Below, one piece after another: positions 10,649 through 19,780 of a stretch of 64,000 nucleotides of DNA. The stretch is from Diacronema lutheri (taxonomy: Eukaryota > Haptophyta > Pavlovophyceae > Pavlovales > Pavlovaceae): positions 310,001-374,000 of the forward strand of contig JAGTXO010000030.1 in the NCBI GenBank assembly GCA_019448385.1. Direction: 5' to 3'. The position numbers and the translations under genes were made by a program. Under the pieces are notes generated by a model, which was not told the DNA's origin, did no database searches, and saw nothing but the letters and a program-made list of their open reading frames with translations. Within the stretch, counting starts at the first letter, position 1; every line of letters begins with the position of its first letter.

Positions 10649-10754
10649 CCGTGCACTCTCGACGACGGTGCTGCGGCCCTCCCCGCCGACAAGGGAAGGG
10701 GAAAAATGTCCGCGCGTCAGTTTTGCCCTTCAGACCAAAAGGAGTCCCGACGAG

Positions 10755-11573
10755 TCACACGTTTTTATCAACGCCGGCCGACGCGCCGCGCGGCGGCGAC
10801 AGGGCCTCGGGCACGGGCGCGAGCGGCGTGTAGCGCGCCGCCGCGCGCACGGCGCGGCCCGCGCCCGCGCCGCTCAAGCCGTACAGGCGCTGCGGCTCTA
10901 TCGCGCCGCTCGGCGCGCAAGCGCAGAGGAGGAAGAGGATGGCGGCGGCGCAGGCGAGTGCGCCCGCAGCTTTGAGCGCGCGCGGCCACCAGCTGTACCC
11001 GTCGCCGACAAAACCCTGTGCGAGCACCTCGTCGCCCGCCTTGATCGCGGCGACGATCGACGCGCGCAGCCCGTTTGCGGCGTTTACCGTTGCGACGCGC
11101 GCCAGCACGATTCCATCCGCGCCACTCTGGGGCAGCGAGGCTGCCGTATCAGAGGACGCATCATCTTGTGCTGGCGCGCGCGCGCGCTGTCCGGCAAACG
11201 CGGATGCCGCCGCGCCCGCCACGGGCGCGAGCGGCCGGACGGCCGCGGCCTCGCGCGTGCCGCCGTCGACGAGGGCGAAGCCGAGGCGGTGCATGAGCTT
11301 ATGCAGGCCCACGTAATCGTACGTGCTCAGGTCATACAGGACCGACTCGCCCGTGCCGTCGTCGGTGATGACCAGCTCGGGGTTGTGGTGCGCCTCCCAC
11401 ACGATCGAGAGCCGCTCGTACTGGTCGGCGCCGCCCGGCCGCTTCAGGAAGCGCTTGACCTCGGGTAGCCTGTTGAGCCGTCAGGCGGGGCAGGACGTGA
11501 TCACGCCCGTGCGCGCGCCCGCGGCGCTCGGCGCGAGGAACGCGACGAGCAGCGCGACGAGCACTGAGCGCAT
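10755..11573 (-). CDS. Sep15/SelM-like selenoprotein with in-frame UGA (Sec31) and a membrane anchor
   Basis: ATG 11573 starts a clean signal peptide, MRSVLVALLVAFLAPSAAGA. After SCPA an in-frame TGA (11483-11481) is followed at once by RLNRLPEVKRFLKRPGG and later NPELVI and LHKLMHRLGF. That is the order of Sep15/SelM thioredoxin-fold proteins (C-x-x-U, then LNRLKEVKAF, PELVL, LVQELGF). The UGA therefore most likely encodes selenocysteine 31 in a CPAU redox motif. The frame continues for 272 residues in all; a membrane segment near residues 198-220 is an unusual C-terminal addition to this family. The family works in the ER on redox control of folding. By eye I could not find a convincing SECIS in the 106 bp before the GH5 start. 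The ATG overlaps that of ALKBH4. Confidence 0.82.
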
Positions 11574-11574
11574 G
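11571..11574. promoter_or_regulatory. CATG palindrome shared by two opposite start codons
   Basis: The minus-strand ATG of the SelM-like gene occupies 11573-11571 and the plus-strand ATG of the ALKBH4 gene 11572-11574. If both starts are right, each 5' UTR must run through the other gene's coding sequence. Confidence 0.6.
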
Positions 11575-12567
11575 TTGCGAACGCACGATGGCGGAGGGCG
11601 TTCGCGCGGTTGCGCATGCACGGGCGCGCGCGTATGCGCGCTGTGCGAGGCGCAGGATGCGCCGCGCGCGGGGATGGTGCTTTCGCCCAGCGAGATTGCG
11701 GCGCGCCAACGCGACGAGCGCGTCGACTATGAGTGGTCTATCGATGACGCGCGGCTCGTGGGCACGGGCGGCGCGGACGCGCGCACGGACGCGCGCGCAG
11801 CGCGCTTCGCGCTGCACGTGGTGCGCGACGTGCTGGACGAGCAGGCCGAGGCGGCGCTCGTACGCTCGATCAACGCGGGCGGCGAGTGGACGCCGTCGCA
11901 GTCCGGCCGCCGCAAGCAGGACTTTGGGCCCAAGGTCGGCTTCAAGAGCCGGAGGCTGAGCGCCGCCCACTTCGGAGGCTTCCCGCCGTACGCGCGCGCG
12001 CTCTTCGAGCGCGTGTGCGAGGCATGCGCGGGGCTCGACGGCTTCGAGGCGGCCGAGATGGCCGTGCTCGAGTACGAGGAGAGTCGCGGCGCGTGCATCG
12101 ACTACCACATTGACGACGCATGGGTGTGGGGCGATCGGATCGTGATCGTCAGCCTCCTTGCGCCGTGCTCGATGCGCTTCCGGCGCGGCGGGTGCGTCGT
12201 GCGCGTGCAGCTGCCGGCGCGCTCGGCGTTGGTGATCTCGGGAGAAGCGCGCGCGTTCTGGGAGCACGCCATCCTCCGCTCCGAGCTGCGCACCACGCGG
12301 TTGAGCGTCACGTTCCGCGAACTCGCGCCACAGCTGCACGGCGACCGGCAGCACGCGCGCGCCGTCCGCCGGCTTGGCGAGCTGGCGCTCCGGCGAAGGG
12401 CGCCGGCGACAAGCGCGCACCGCGTGTGCGGTGGGTGGCGACGCGTGCCTGCGGCATGGCGGTGGGCCCACGCCGGTGGCGGTCGCAGCGCCGTTGTGGG
12501 GCTGTGCGTCGCGCTCACGTGCATCAGCGTCGCAACCGCCTTGGCGAAGCGGCGGGGCGCGTGCTGA
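11572..12567 (+). CDS. ALKBH4: AlkB-family 2OG-Fe(II) dioxygenase, ALKBH4-like
   Basis: ALKBH4 is an AlkB-type demethylase; in animals it acts on actin K84me1 and has been linked to DNA 6mA. The match runs almost end to end: an N-terminal Cys motif CACTGARVCALCE corresponds to the vertebrate CGCKGIRTCLICE, then SQSGRRKQDFGPKV, IDYHIDDAWVWGDR, LPARSALVISG and RLSVTFREL. Iron ligands are H179, D181 and H232; the 2OG-binding Arg lies in TTRLSVTF. The Cys motif supports the start at 11572 rather than Met35. The conserved family ends near residue 280; a 50-residue tail with a hydrophobic stretch (VVGLCVALTCISVATAL) follows, which could be a tail anchor or read-through of an unrecognised intron. 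It converges on the polyQ gene. Confidence 0.88.
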   Translation: MLRTHDGGGRSRGCACTGARVCALCEAQDAPRAGMVLSPSEIAARQRDERVDYEWSIDDARLVGTGGADARTDARAARFALHVVRDVLDEQAEAALVRSINAGGEWTPSQSGRRKQDFGPKVGFKSRRLSAAHFGGFPPYARALFERVCEACAGLDGFEAAEMAVLEYEESRGACIDYHIDDAWVWGDRIVIVSLLAPCSMRFRRGGCVVRVQLPARSALVISGEARAFWEHAILRSELRTTRLSVTFRELAPQLHGDRQHARAVRRLGELALRRRAPATSAHRVCGGWRRVPAAWRWAHAGGGRSAVVGLCVALTCISVATALAKRRGAC

Positions 12568-12635
12568 GTGCTGGATGACGACTGTCGATCGCCCAGACGC
12601 GGTGTGCGTACCCACCGCATGATCGCTGCCGCCGC

Positions 12636-13321
12636 CTACTCCCGCCAGACGGGGACTGCGCTCAACCGCGCGTGCGCGTACATTGCGGGCGGCACGCGGT
12701 CTGTCGATGAATGCGCGGCGCGCGCGCCGTGTTGGCCGGCATGTCCGGCGGAGAAGGCGCGCCGAAGCGCGGTCTGCTGCGCTTGCGTGAAGGGCGTGCG
12801 CGCAGCAGGCCCCGCGCGCGTGAACGCGAGGTCGAGTTCGGCGCTGTGCAGCTCGTCGAGGAGCGCGAGGGCGTGCTCGCGCGGCAGGGACGCGAAGCGC
12901 ACGGCCGGCGCGGCGGGTGCGGGCTGAGGCTGCGCGCAGCCGTGGGCGGCGTTCTGCGCTGGCGGCTGGAGCGGGTGCGCCGGTTGCGGCGGCGATGGCG
13001 GCCGTGGCTGTGGCTGCTGCGCCGACGGCGGTTGCGGCGGAGCGCCCGAGGCAACGGCCGTCGCTGCGGCCGCACGGGGCGGCGCGGGCGGCCGGGCGCC
13101 AGTTTGTGCGTCCACCGCTACGCCCGCCTCCGCCGCGCGCTGCGGCTCCGCCCAGCCGTGCAATAGCAGCAGCAGCAATGGCTGCCGTCCACTCGCGCCC
13201 ACTGAGCTGTCTGCGCTCACTGGGACTGCGGCGAGTGCGTGCGACCCCCAGGCGTCGACCAGCCACTCGCGCGATCGCGCCGGAGGTGTCAGCGCGCCGC
13301 GCGGCTCGTGCGCGAGGGCCA

Positions 13322-13362
<41 letters not shown>

Positions 13363-15185
13363 GGCTGCTGCTGCTGCTGCGCCGACGGCTGTTGCGGCCG
13401 GTACGAGGGCTGCAGCTGCGGCTGCGGCGGCAGTGGTGGCGCGCCGGGCTGGCGCGGCGGCTGCACGGGCTGCTGTGGCTGCGGCTGCGGCAGCATTTGC
13501 GGCGGTGCGCCAGGATGGCGCGGCGACTCCACCGTCGGCGGAGCGTGGTCTGGCGGCGCGAGCGCCCGCGCACCTTCGTGCGCCTGCACAGCTGATTCAG
13601 TGGCGTGCCATCTCGGCGCGTGCAACGCGGCGCGCGCGTCTGACGAGGCGACCGCATCCGCGTGCTCGAGCAGCCGCGCGAGAGCCTTGCTCGCGCGTGC
13701 GCCGTGCCCCATGCCGCCCGCGCGCTCTGCGCGCCCCGCGACCAGTACGCTGCGCAGGCGCTGGCCGCCGCCAAGCGCCGCGTCGAGATGCAGCGCGTGT
13801 GCGGGCAGCACGAGCTCGTCCGAAGGCGCCTCGGATCGCGCGCCGCCCTCGCGCTCGCGGCCGCTCGCCGACGCGCGCTGCGCGACCGCCGACGCGGGCT
13901 GCGCGACCGACGGTGCCACGCCATCGCGGGGTGTGCATCCGAGGTCTCCTCTCCCGTCCGTGCCGCCGCTCGCGCCGCCGCACGTGCCGCCGCCAGCGAG
14001 CGCAAGCCCACCGCCAGCGCCGCGCGTGCCGCCCGCCGCGGCCGTGCTGTCGGCGCGCACGACGGTCGCACCCAGTGCCGCCATCTGCGCCGCGAGCGCG
14101 GTCGCATTGTCGAGCGCGGCGGTGAGCTCGGCGGCCGCGTCCCACGCCATGCGGCTCGCGCTCTTGTCGAGCTGCGCCGCGCACTCTGCGCGCAATTGCG
14201 CCGCCGCCGCCTGCAGCCCGGCGAGCGCCGTCTGGCGCGCATCGGTCTCGGCAACGATCACAGCCGTCGCCTCGCGCATCGCCTCGGCGCGCGCGGCGCG
14301 CGCGGCGCGCTCGCGCAGCGCGGGCGGATCGAGTGCGCTGCTCGCCTCGGCGCGCTCGGCCTCCTCGGCCGCCCCCTCGAGCGCGTGCACGAGCGCCGCG
14401 ACCGCGCTCGCGCGGACAGCGACGAGGGCGCCGACGCCAGGCGATGCGCCCGTCAGCCGGCCATGGCTGCGCGCGTCGGCCGGCGCGTCGGCCGGCGAGC
14501 GGAGCAGCGCGACGCAGCCGGCGAGCCACTCGAGCGTAGGCGTGCGCGTGCGCACCCATAGCGCCGCGCCGCGCATCGCGTCGCTCGCGTCCGAATCGCC
14601 GTCCGCGTGCGGCGCATGCTTTGCGCGCGCCGCGCGCTCGCGCACCCACGCGGGGCTCGCGGCCGGCGGCGCGCGCGGCGGCAGCTCGCGCGGCCGGCTC
14701 AGGCGCAGGTGCGCGCGGAGCAAGTGCAGGTTGCGTCGCGCCGTGCTGCCCGGCTCCGCGCCCTGCAGCACGAGCGCCACCGCGCGCTCCATTGCCGTGC
14801 TCGGATCGAGCGCCCAGCCGTTGGCGCCGCTCGGCGCGCGCGCGGCGAATGCGGCATACGAGCCGGCAAGGAGCGCATTCTGTGCCGCGCACAGCCACTG
14901 CACGCACGGCACGAAGACACCCGTGCTCATGTCGAGCACGCGAGCGAAGAGCTGCGCGTGCTGAAGCGCAAAGGCCGCGAGCGCGAGCGCGTCGCGCGGC
15001 TGCGCGGCGGCGAGCGCGTGGCGATGGAGCAGCTCGGGGAGGCGCTCGCGCAAGACCTGAGCAGCGAGCGCAATAAGGCGTGCGCACACGTCCGTGTCGG
15101 CGAGCAGCAGGCGCGCGGGCGCCCCGAGCGCGCCGACGCAGATGAGAGGCGCAGCGGATCGCGCGTCCGACGCGACCGACGCCAT
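12636..15185 (-). CDS. Large polyglutamine/proline-rich protein of unknown function
   Basis: I do not recognise a family. The single ORF from ATG 15185 gives 849 aa. The N-terminal 380 residues are Ala/Leu/Arg-rich and helical, with repeated AxxLxxAL patterns that suggest an alpha-helical bundle. Gly/Ser-rich linkers follow, then a Gln/Pro low-complexity region with an almost pure run of about 14 Gln, encoded by CAG repeats (near 13321-13380). The tail ends FTQAQQTALRRAFSAG. No signal peptide or membrane segment is visible. Its ATG lies 42 bp from the stop of the next upstream gene on the same strand. Scaffold or regulatory roles are possible but nothing in the sequence fixes one. Confidence 0.6.
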
Positions 15186-15227
15186 TAACGCTCGTTACAG
15201 AGGGGTCACCGGGTCAGCACTCAGCAG

Positions 15228-18200
15228 TCAGTCCGTGTTCCGGTTGCTGCCGAGCGGCGGCGAAGGCGCGGGCGTCGCGCCTGCCCCGCTGCAGCGCGCC
15301 TCGGCCGAGCGCCCGCTGGTCGAGATGCGCGCCGCCCTCAGCCCCACCTGCGCGGCGTCTGTCGCGGCCTGCAGCGCGCTCATTCGCGCGTACACCTCGC
15401 GCTCGAGCTCGGCCATCGTGCTCAGCCGCATCGCCTCCGCCTGCTCGACCGACATGCCGCGCGCGCGCGGTACAGCCCTGCTGGCCTGAAGCTTCGTCAT
15501 CGGCTCGTGCTGGGCGACGCGGATGAGCGCCTCGACGGCGGCGCGCACGACCTGGCGCACGTCGGCGTTGAGCCGGTTGAGCGCCTCTTCGCCCGACGCG
15601 TCGGGCATGTGGCTGCGCACCAGCCCGAGCAGCATCTGCTTGTCCTTCTCGACCGACGTGTACGAGGAGCGGACGTCAACCATCGCGATGAACGCGTCGA
15701 TGAGGCCCGACGCGCCGGACGCATCGTTCTGCACGTCCTCGCGCATGTCGGCGCGGCCCTGCGTGGTGACGGTGGCGTGCACCTTGACGCCCGCCGCCTT
15801 CGCGCGCTGCAGCTCGTACAGGCACCACGAGCGGCGCAGGCAGACGGGCCGGTTCCACGGCTCGAGCACGAGGAGCACCGAGCCGATCGCGCGCGCGACC
15901 GCGCCCATCTCCTGCGCAACGTCGAGTGCATCAAGGGCGCGCACGCAGAAGCAGTCGATCCAAAAGAAGGTGACTGCCGGGTCGAGGGCATGCACCTCGA
16001 TGTGCGCCTCGAGCGCGTCGACGAGCTTGAGGAAGGAGCGCAGGTGCGCGTGCACGACGAGCAGCGTCGCGCGCCCGATCCGCGCCGCACGCCCGTCAGC
16101 GAGCGGCGGCGGCGCGGGGCGCAGCGCGCCGACGGGCTGCCCGCCGTTGACGGAGGTGCGCGCGGTCGGCACATGGTGAACTTCGGCGTACGAGCGCTGC
16201 GTGCCCGCCGTCATCTTGCGCAGGAGCGACTGGACCTCGTGCGTCTGCGCGCGCGCGTCGAGGCTGTTCTCGGCGATGAACGCGCGCAGTGCGTAGATTG
16301 AAATGCCAAGCAGCATGGAGTCGGGCGGCTTGGCGCCGACCTCGACCACCGCGCTCGCCATGCTCGACGCGTGCGCGCCCGTGCCGCTGGCGACCGAGCC
16401 GCGCACGGAGTCGCGCGCCATGCTCGCGACCGAGCCGCGCACAGAGTCGCGCGCTATGCCACGCGTCGCGCTGCTCGCCGCGCGCATCGTTGGCGATAGC
16501 TGCGCCGACGAAGAGGCGTCCGGCGCCTCGACGCCGCCGGCCGAAGCGCCTGAGCTGCGCAGCGCCTTGGGCGCACGCAGCGCAAACATCGTAGCACGCT
16601 TCTGCGCCGCTGCACTGCCGCCACCGCCACCGGCGGCGTCTGCGCCACCGCCACCGCCGGCCGCCGGCGCGATGGGCGCGGGCGCGGGCGCGACCGACGA
16701 CCGACGGAGAAAGGCGGCGATGGCGCCGCCGCCGCTGCTGCTCGCCCGCTGCGCAGGCTGCGCGTCGATGGCGCAGTCGCCGCCGCTCGTGCAGCGCGTG
16801 CGGGCGCTGTGCGTGTTAAAGATGCTGCCCCATGGGCTCGTGCGCGCGTTGGCCGCCGCGGCCGCGTCGAGGGCGCTCGCGCGCCCGGACGAGGGCCCCG
16901 TCGCCTTGCTGAGGCCGTCCGCGGCCGACACGCCCTTGTCCGGCGTGATGGCGGTGGAGGAGACGGCGGTTGCGCGCTTGGCCGTCGCGCGCGTGGATCG
17001 AGCACGCAATTCGGGCGCCGGCTGAATGTTCGCCTTGGCCGCGAGCCGCGACTCGTCGAGCGACGGCGCGCTTGGCTCGGCAAGCAACGAGATGCACGCG
17101 AAGAAGGCATCGTGCAGCATGCGGAAGGGCCCACGCGGCGACCGCTCGTACAGGGGCCGGACGGCATCGATGTGCACGTACGAGGCGGAGTTGAGCGCGT
17201 GCACCCACAGCGCGTGCACGACCACCTGCCGCACGGGCCCGTACAGCGCCCACGGCAGCACGATGCCGCACGCGAGCGCGAGCGCCCAGTAGACGGCGGA
17301 CTGGAAGAGCCGACGCAGCCATCGTGCCACGTGGCCCGATGACAGCCGACTGCGCGCGAGGCCGGCGCGCGTGCGCGTATAGCACGAGGCGGCGACGGCG
17401 ATGAGGGTGAGCGGCTCGAGCAACAGCGCGCCCGCCAACTTGGCCACCACCAGCCAGCGCAGCCCAATGCGCACGGCGAGCGAGCCGAGGACGATGTCGA
17501 CGAGGAGGACGCAGACCGCGCCGAGAAGGAAGGCGCTCCTCCAGCCCGGGTTGGCGAGGCGGAAGGGGACGATGCCGGCGGCGGAGACAGCCTCGCAGAA
17601 GAGGACGATGAAGATCGCCATGCTCACCGCGCCCGCCGACAGGTGCACCGACGAGAGCGTGAGCGCCGTCTCAAAGTTGAAAAGGCCCGACCCCTCGAGC
17701 GGGTCGCCGCCGAAGTAGGCCACGCGCAGCGCGCACGCACCGACCTCGAGCCAGAGCAGCATCTGCTGGCGCGTGGCGCGGAGGCCGCCGTCGGCGCGCA
17801 CGAAGGCGTACGAGCGGCAGAGCGCCAACTCGAGCACCGCCGCGCAGTGCAGCACGATGACCACGCGCCAGAAGAGGAAGCCGCGCGACGAGGCGACGGA
17901 CGCGTAGCGCGACGGCGACGGCGTCAACTGGAGCAGCAGCACGTCGCCCGCGTCGAGCGCGCCGACGATAGCGTCGGAAGTGCGCCCGCGCGCGTCGGCT
18001 GCGACGATCCCCGTCAGCTCGCGCGAGTCGCCCGCCAGCCACACGTTCTCCGCGTACCCGGGGACGGGGTCGAGCGAATGCTCGTATGAGCCCGCGCGCA
18101 GCGCCGCGACCCACGCGGCCGCGCCAGCGCGCTGGGCGCCGAGCGCGCGCTGCTCGAAGGAGCAGAGGGCGCTAAGGATGCCATCCGCCGACACCACCAC

Positions 18201-18437
18201 CGCGCCCGCGAGGCTCGCTGCGCCCGCGTACCGTGGCGGGCAGTCGGAGGTCCACTCGGCCTCACGGAAGAGCACCGCAGGGCCGGACACGTCAAAGTCG
18301 CGCGCAGAGAAGGCAAATGGGACGGCGGCGGGCTCGAGGCCGACGATATCAGACGGGCCCTGCACCACGCGCAGCCCGAACGCCCGCGCGCACGGCAGCG
18401 CGGCGAGGAAGAGCACCGGCCAGGCGCGCGACAGCAT
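15228..18437 (-). CDS. Receptor-like protein: signal peptide, PA-like domain, multi-TM core, cytosolic TIR-like domain
   Basis: A single 1,069-aa ORF. Residues 1-19 are a signal peptide. Residues 70-115 resemble a protease-associated (PA) domain (AGAVVVSADGILSALCSF, AQRAGAAAWV). About seven hydrophobic segments lie between residues 190 and 430. A 270-residue Ser/Ala/Gly linker contains two RDSVRGSVAS repeats. The C-terminal 290 residues match a large protist family with TIR-like features: LLVVHAHLRSFLKLVDALE, TFFWIDCFCV, IGSVLLVLEPWNRPVCLRR and SWCLYEL. In TIR domains the Glu of the W-C-L-x-E-L helix is the NADase catalytic residue; here it is E875 and is present. The architecture suggests a surface or lumenal sensor with a cytosolic signalling domain. 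Ligand and activity are unknown. Confidence 0.6.
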   Translation of the reverse strand: MLSRAWPVLFLAALPCARAFGLRVVQGPSDIVGLEPAAVPFAFSARDFDVSGPAVLFREAEWTSDCPPRYAGAASLAGAVVVSADGILSALCSFEQRALGAQRAGAAAWVAALRAGSYEHSLDPVPGYAENVWLAGDSRELTGIVAADARGRTSDAIVGALDAGDVLLLQLTPSPSRYASVASSRGFLFWRVVIVLHCAAVLELALCRSYAFVRADGGLRATRQQMLLWLEVGACALRVAYFGGDPLEGSGLFNFETALTLSSVHLSAGAVSMAIFIVLFCEAVSAAGIVPFRLANPGWRSAFLLGAVCVLLVDIVLGSLAVRIGLRWLVVAKLAGALLLEPLTLIAVAASCYTRTRAGLARSRLSSGHVARWLRRLFQSAVYWALALACGIVLPWALYGPVRQVVVHALWVHALNSASYVHIDAVRPLYERSPRGPFRMLHDAFFACISLLAEPSAPSLDESRLAAKANIQPAPELRARSTRATAKRATAVSSTAITPDKGVSAADGLSKATGPSSGRASALDAAAAANARTSPWGSIFNTHSARTRCTSGGDCAIDAQPAQRASSSGGGAIAAFLRRSSVAPAPAPIAPAAGGGGGADAAGGGGGSAAAQKRATMFALRAPKALRSSGASAGGVEAPDASSSAQLSPTMRAASSATRGIARDSVRGSVASMARDSVRGSVASGTGAHASSMASAVVEVGAKPPDSMLLGISIYALRAFIAENSLDARAQTHEVQSLLRKMTAGTQRSYAEVHHVPTARTSVNGGQPVGALRPAPPPLADGRAARIGRATLLVVHAHLRSFLKLVDALEAHIEVHALDPAVTFFWIDCFCVRALDALDVAQEMGAVARAIGSVLLVLEPWNRPVCLRRSWCLYELQRAKAAGVKVHATVTTQGRADMREDVQNDASGASGLIDAFIAMVDVRSSYTSVEKDKQMLLGLVRSHMPDASGEEALNRLNADVRQVVRAAVEALIRVAQHEPMTKLQASRAVPRARGMSVEQAEAMRLSTMAELEREVYARMSALQAATDAAQVGLRAARISTSGRSAEARCSGAGATPAPSPPLGSNRNTD

Positions 18438-18593
18438 CGGTGCCGCTCTCTGCCTACGACATCTCTCCGGTGTCAGTTATTCAGATCTCAACATATATTT
18501 ACTTTTAACCGGGGTCCATCGTGGAGTACTCGGCATTCGAGCTCTGACCGCCCCGTCCTCCAGGTCCAGCCCGGCACGTACATTCATAACGCG

Positions 18594-19721
18594 ATGAGGC
18601 CGGCCGAGGAGAAGGCGCTGTCCTTCTTCGTGCTGATTGCGATCGGCTACGCGCTGCGGCCAAAGCTCCACGAGAAGAGCGCGCTCGCGGGCGTGCGCGC
18701 GCTCGTGCTCAACGCGCTCCTGCCCGCCGTCATCTTCGTCGGGCTCACGAACGTCCGGCTCTCGTTCGCGTCGCTCGGCTTCCCGCTGCTCAACGCGGCG
18801 CACATTGTCGTGCAGCTGCTCGCCGGCTCGCTGATCGGTCGCCTCGTCTTGCCCGGCGCGTCGCGCGCCAACGAGCGCTCGACGCTCGCGCTCCTCTCGT
18901 CCTCCTTCGCGCCCGGCCTCTCCGCGTTTGTCTTCGTGAAGGAGTTTGCGCCGTCCGGCATGGCGATGGGCGCGCTCATGGACCTCGCGAGCAAAGCTTA
19001 CCTGCTCGGGCTTGCGCCCGCGTTGATGCGCGCGGCGCATGGCGGGGCGCCGGCGGCCAAGCCGCGCTCGCTCGCCGAAGCCGCGCGCCGCGAGCTCAGC
19101 GAGCCGCTCAGCGCGTCGATCGTCGCCGGGCTCGCGATGAGCGCGGCTGGCTTGAGCGTCCGTCAGCTCGGCCCGCTCGGCGAGGCGATCTCGCGCCTCG
19201 AGGCCGCGCAGACGCCCATCCTCTTCCTCTTCATCGGCCTCACAGTTTCGCTTGACGGCGCTGCGCCCTTCACCTGCGGCTCGGCGGTGCTCGCGCGCGG
19301 CGGCGTCGCCCAGCTCTTTGCGTGGTGCGCGGTGCGCGCGCTCGGGTTGGTGGGCGAGACGGCACTCGCGCTCGTCATCATGCTGCAGTCCGCCTGCTCC
19401 GTCGTCGCGTACGCGCAGCTCGAGAAGGTGGCGAGCGCGATCTCGGCGCCGCGCGCGCCCTCGGGCGCGGCGGCGCGCAGCGGCGGCGGCGGCGCGGTGG
19501 ACGGCGAGGCTGCGTGTGCGCTGCCACTCGCCCTCGACCTCGTTGGATATTCATTCCCGCTCGCGATCGTCCTCAACACGGCCGCCGGCCTGCTGCGCGA
19601 GCGGTACGTCGAGTTGCTGCCCGCGCTCGCGCCCGGCCTGCTTGTCGCGGCGGTCGCAGTCGCGCTCGCCGGCCGGCGCACGTCAGCGGGCGCCGCCAAG
19701 CCAACGGGCAAGGAGCTGTGA
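18594..19721 (+). CDS. Putative AEC (auxin efflux carrier/PIN-like) family membrane transporter
   Basis: A 375-aa ORF with roughly ten hydrophobic segments and two helical bundles split by a charged loop (about residues 150-175). The start FFVLIAIGYALRPKL and LNALLPAVIFVGLTNV resembles the Mem_trans/AEC fold, where IGY and N-x-LLPA motifs open the first repeat. The second half opens with SIVAGLAMSAAGLSVRQLGP. The family moves small anions, auxin-like compounds or malate by a secondary mechanism; the substrate here is unknown. A Gly-rich cytosolic loop lies near 290-312. It is divergent from the receptor-like gene with 156 bp between ATGs, an AT-richer patch with TATATTT at about 18493. Confidence 0.55.
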   Translation: MRPAEEKALSFFVLIAIGYALRPKLHEKSALAGVRALVLNALLPAVIFVGLTNVRLSFASLGFPLLNAAHIVVQLLAGSLIGRLVLPGASRANERSTLALLSSSFAPGLSAFVFVKEFAPSGMAMGALMDLASKAYLLGLAPALMRAAHGGAPAAKPRSLAEAARRELSEPLSASIVAGLAMSAAGLSVRQLGPLGEAISRLEAAQTPILFLFIGLTVSLDGAAPFTCGSAVLARGGVAQLFAWCAVRALGLVGETALALVIMLQSACSVVAYAQLEKVASAISAPRAPSGAAARSGGGGAVDGEAACALPLALDLVGYSFPLAIVLNTAAGLLRERYVELLPALAPGLLVAAVAVALAGRRTSAGAAKPTGKEL

Positions 19722-19761
19722 GGGCAGCGTTGTGTAGTCCCTGAAGGCGTCTACAAGATCT

Positions 19762-19780
19762 GCCTAGGGCCCGCCTAGGC
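19762..19780. terminator. Perfect hairpin in the convergent 3' junction
   Basis: GCCTAGG (19762-19768), a five-base loop, then CCTAGGC (19774-19780). It lies 40 bp after the transporter stop, and the stop codon of the opposite gene (19777-19775) is inside one arm. It could mark 3' ends on both strands; that role is inferred. Confidence 0.45.

Noticed and set aside
11481-11483. TGA as an ordinary stop or intronic base
   Set aside because: Similarity to Sep15/SelM is gap-free on both sides, and no GT or GC donor and AG acceptor pair would remove only this codon while keeping LNRLPEV.
11332-13266. 644-codon minus-strand ORF
   Set aside because: It is antisense to ALKBH4 and crosses into the polyQ gene; low-complexity shadow.
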